The notes below the pieces were generated by a model, which had not been told where the DNA came from, did no database searches, and saw nothing but the letters and a program-made list of their open reading frames with translations. The translations under genes and the position numbers were made by a program. Shown here piece after piece: positions 14,439 through 14,495 of a stretch of DNA of 14,495 nt (the first letter of the stretch is position 1; every line of letters starts with the position of its first letter). The DNA comes from an uncultured Prevotella sp. (GTDB lineage Bacteria; Bacteroidota; Bacteroidia; Bacteroidales; Bacteroidaceae), in assembly GCA_902497035.1 (NCBI GenBank), contig CABVDL010000067.1, positions 1-14,495 of the forward strand. Direction: 5' to 3'.

Positions 14439-14495
14439 CTCATATTGCCTTGCCATCTCCAGATGATACGAAGCAGAAAATCATGTACAGGCTTA

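Noticed and set aside
1..14495. CRISPR arrays, tRNA or rRNA genes, insertion sequences
   Set aside because: I saw no regularly spaced repeats, no tRNA cloverleaf or rRNA-like stretch in the gaps, and no transposase motifs or terminal inverted repeats.

Overview
The window looks like chromosomal DNA from a member of the Bacteroidales, most likely a Prevotella-type organism with a fairly GC-rich genome. The main evidence is the promoters. Three intergenic gaps carry the Bacteroidota sigma-ABfr signature (a TTTG/TTG box about 18-20 nt upstream of TAnnTTTG), and all three share the same 11-mer TAACTTTGCAT. Start codons lack good Shine-Dalgarno sequences, and leaders are short and A/T-rich. The proteins fit this taxon. 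Every gene I can support lies on the + strand.

Layout. (1) 1-2729: most of the Res (helicase/nuclease) subunit of a type III restriction enzyme, cut by the window edge just after its Walker A motif. (2) 2977-4266: seryl-tRNA synthetase with its own promoter and a strong hairpin terminator. (3) 4405-6500: a compact four-gene cassette from one promoter. It encodes a small exported protein of unknown function, an HPr-kinase-like P-loop kinase, a small S24/S26-type peptidase with a Ser/His arrangement, and a PqqD-like peptide-binding protein. (4) 6592-12545: a second unit with its own promoter. It encodes a membrane-anchored coiled-coil protein, a TolC-type outer-membrane channel, an HlyD-type periplasmic adaptor and two ABC-2 type permeases. 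No ATP-binding subunit is present. (5) 12523-14438: an RsmF-like rRNA m5C methyltransferase, whose start overlaps the last permease gene, followed by dihydrofolate reductase (folA).

How the genes may work together. The kinase/peptidase/PqqD trio resembles the accessory enzymes of ribosomally made peptide pathways, where a PqqD domain binds a leader, an HprK homologue can phosphorylate the peptide and a protease trims it. However, no precursor, cyclase or radical-SAM gene is visible. The adjacent envelope-spanning exporter could be its outlet, but the two sets have separate promoters, so the link is inference. This pair of neighbouring cassettes is the best candidate for an undescribed system here.

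Smaller points are a 21-bp tandem duplication that repeats the end and stop codon of the tolC-like gene, and an inverted repeat inside the 3' end of folA that reads as an intrinsic terminator on the - strand, suggesting a convergent gene just beyond the right edge. The only gene-free gap above 200 bases (2730-2976) holds the serS promoter and nothing else I can support.
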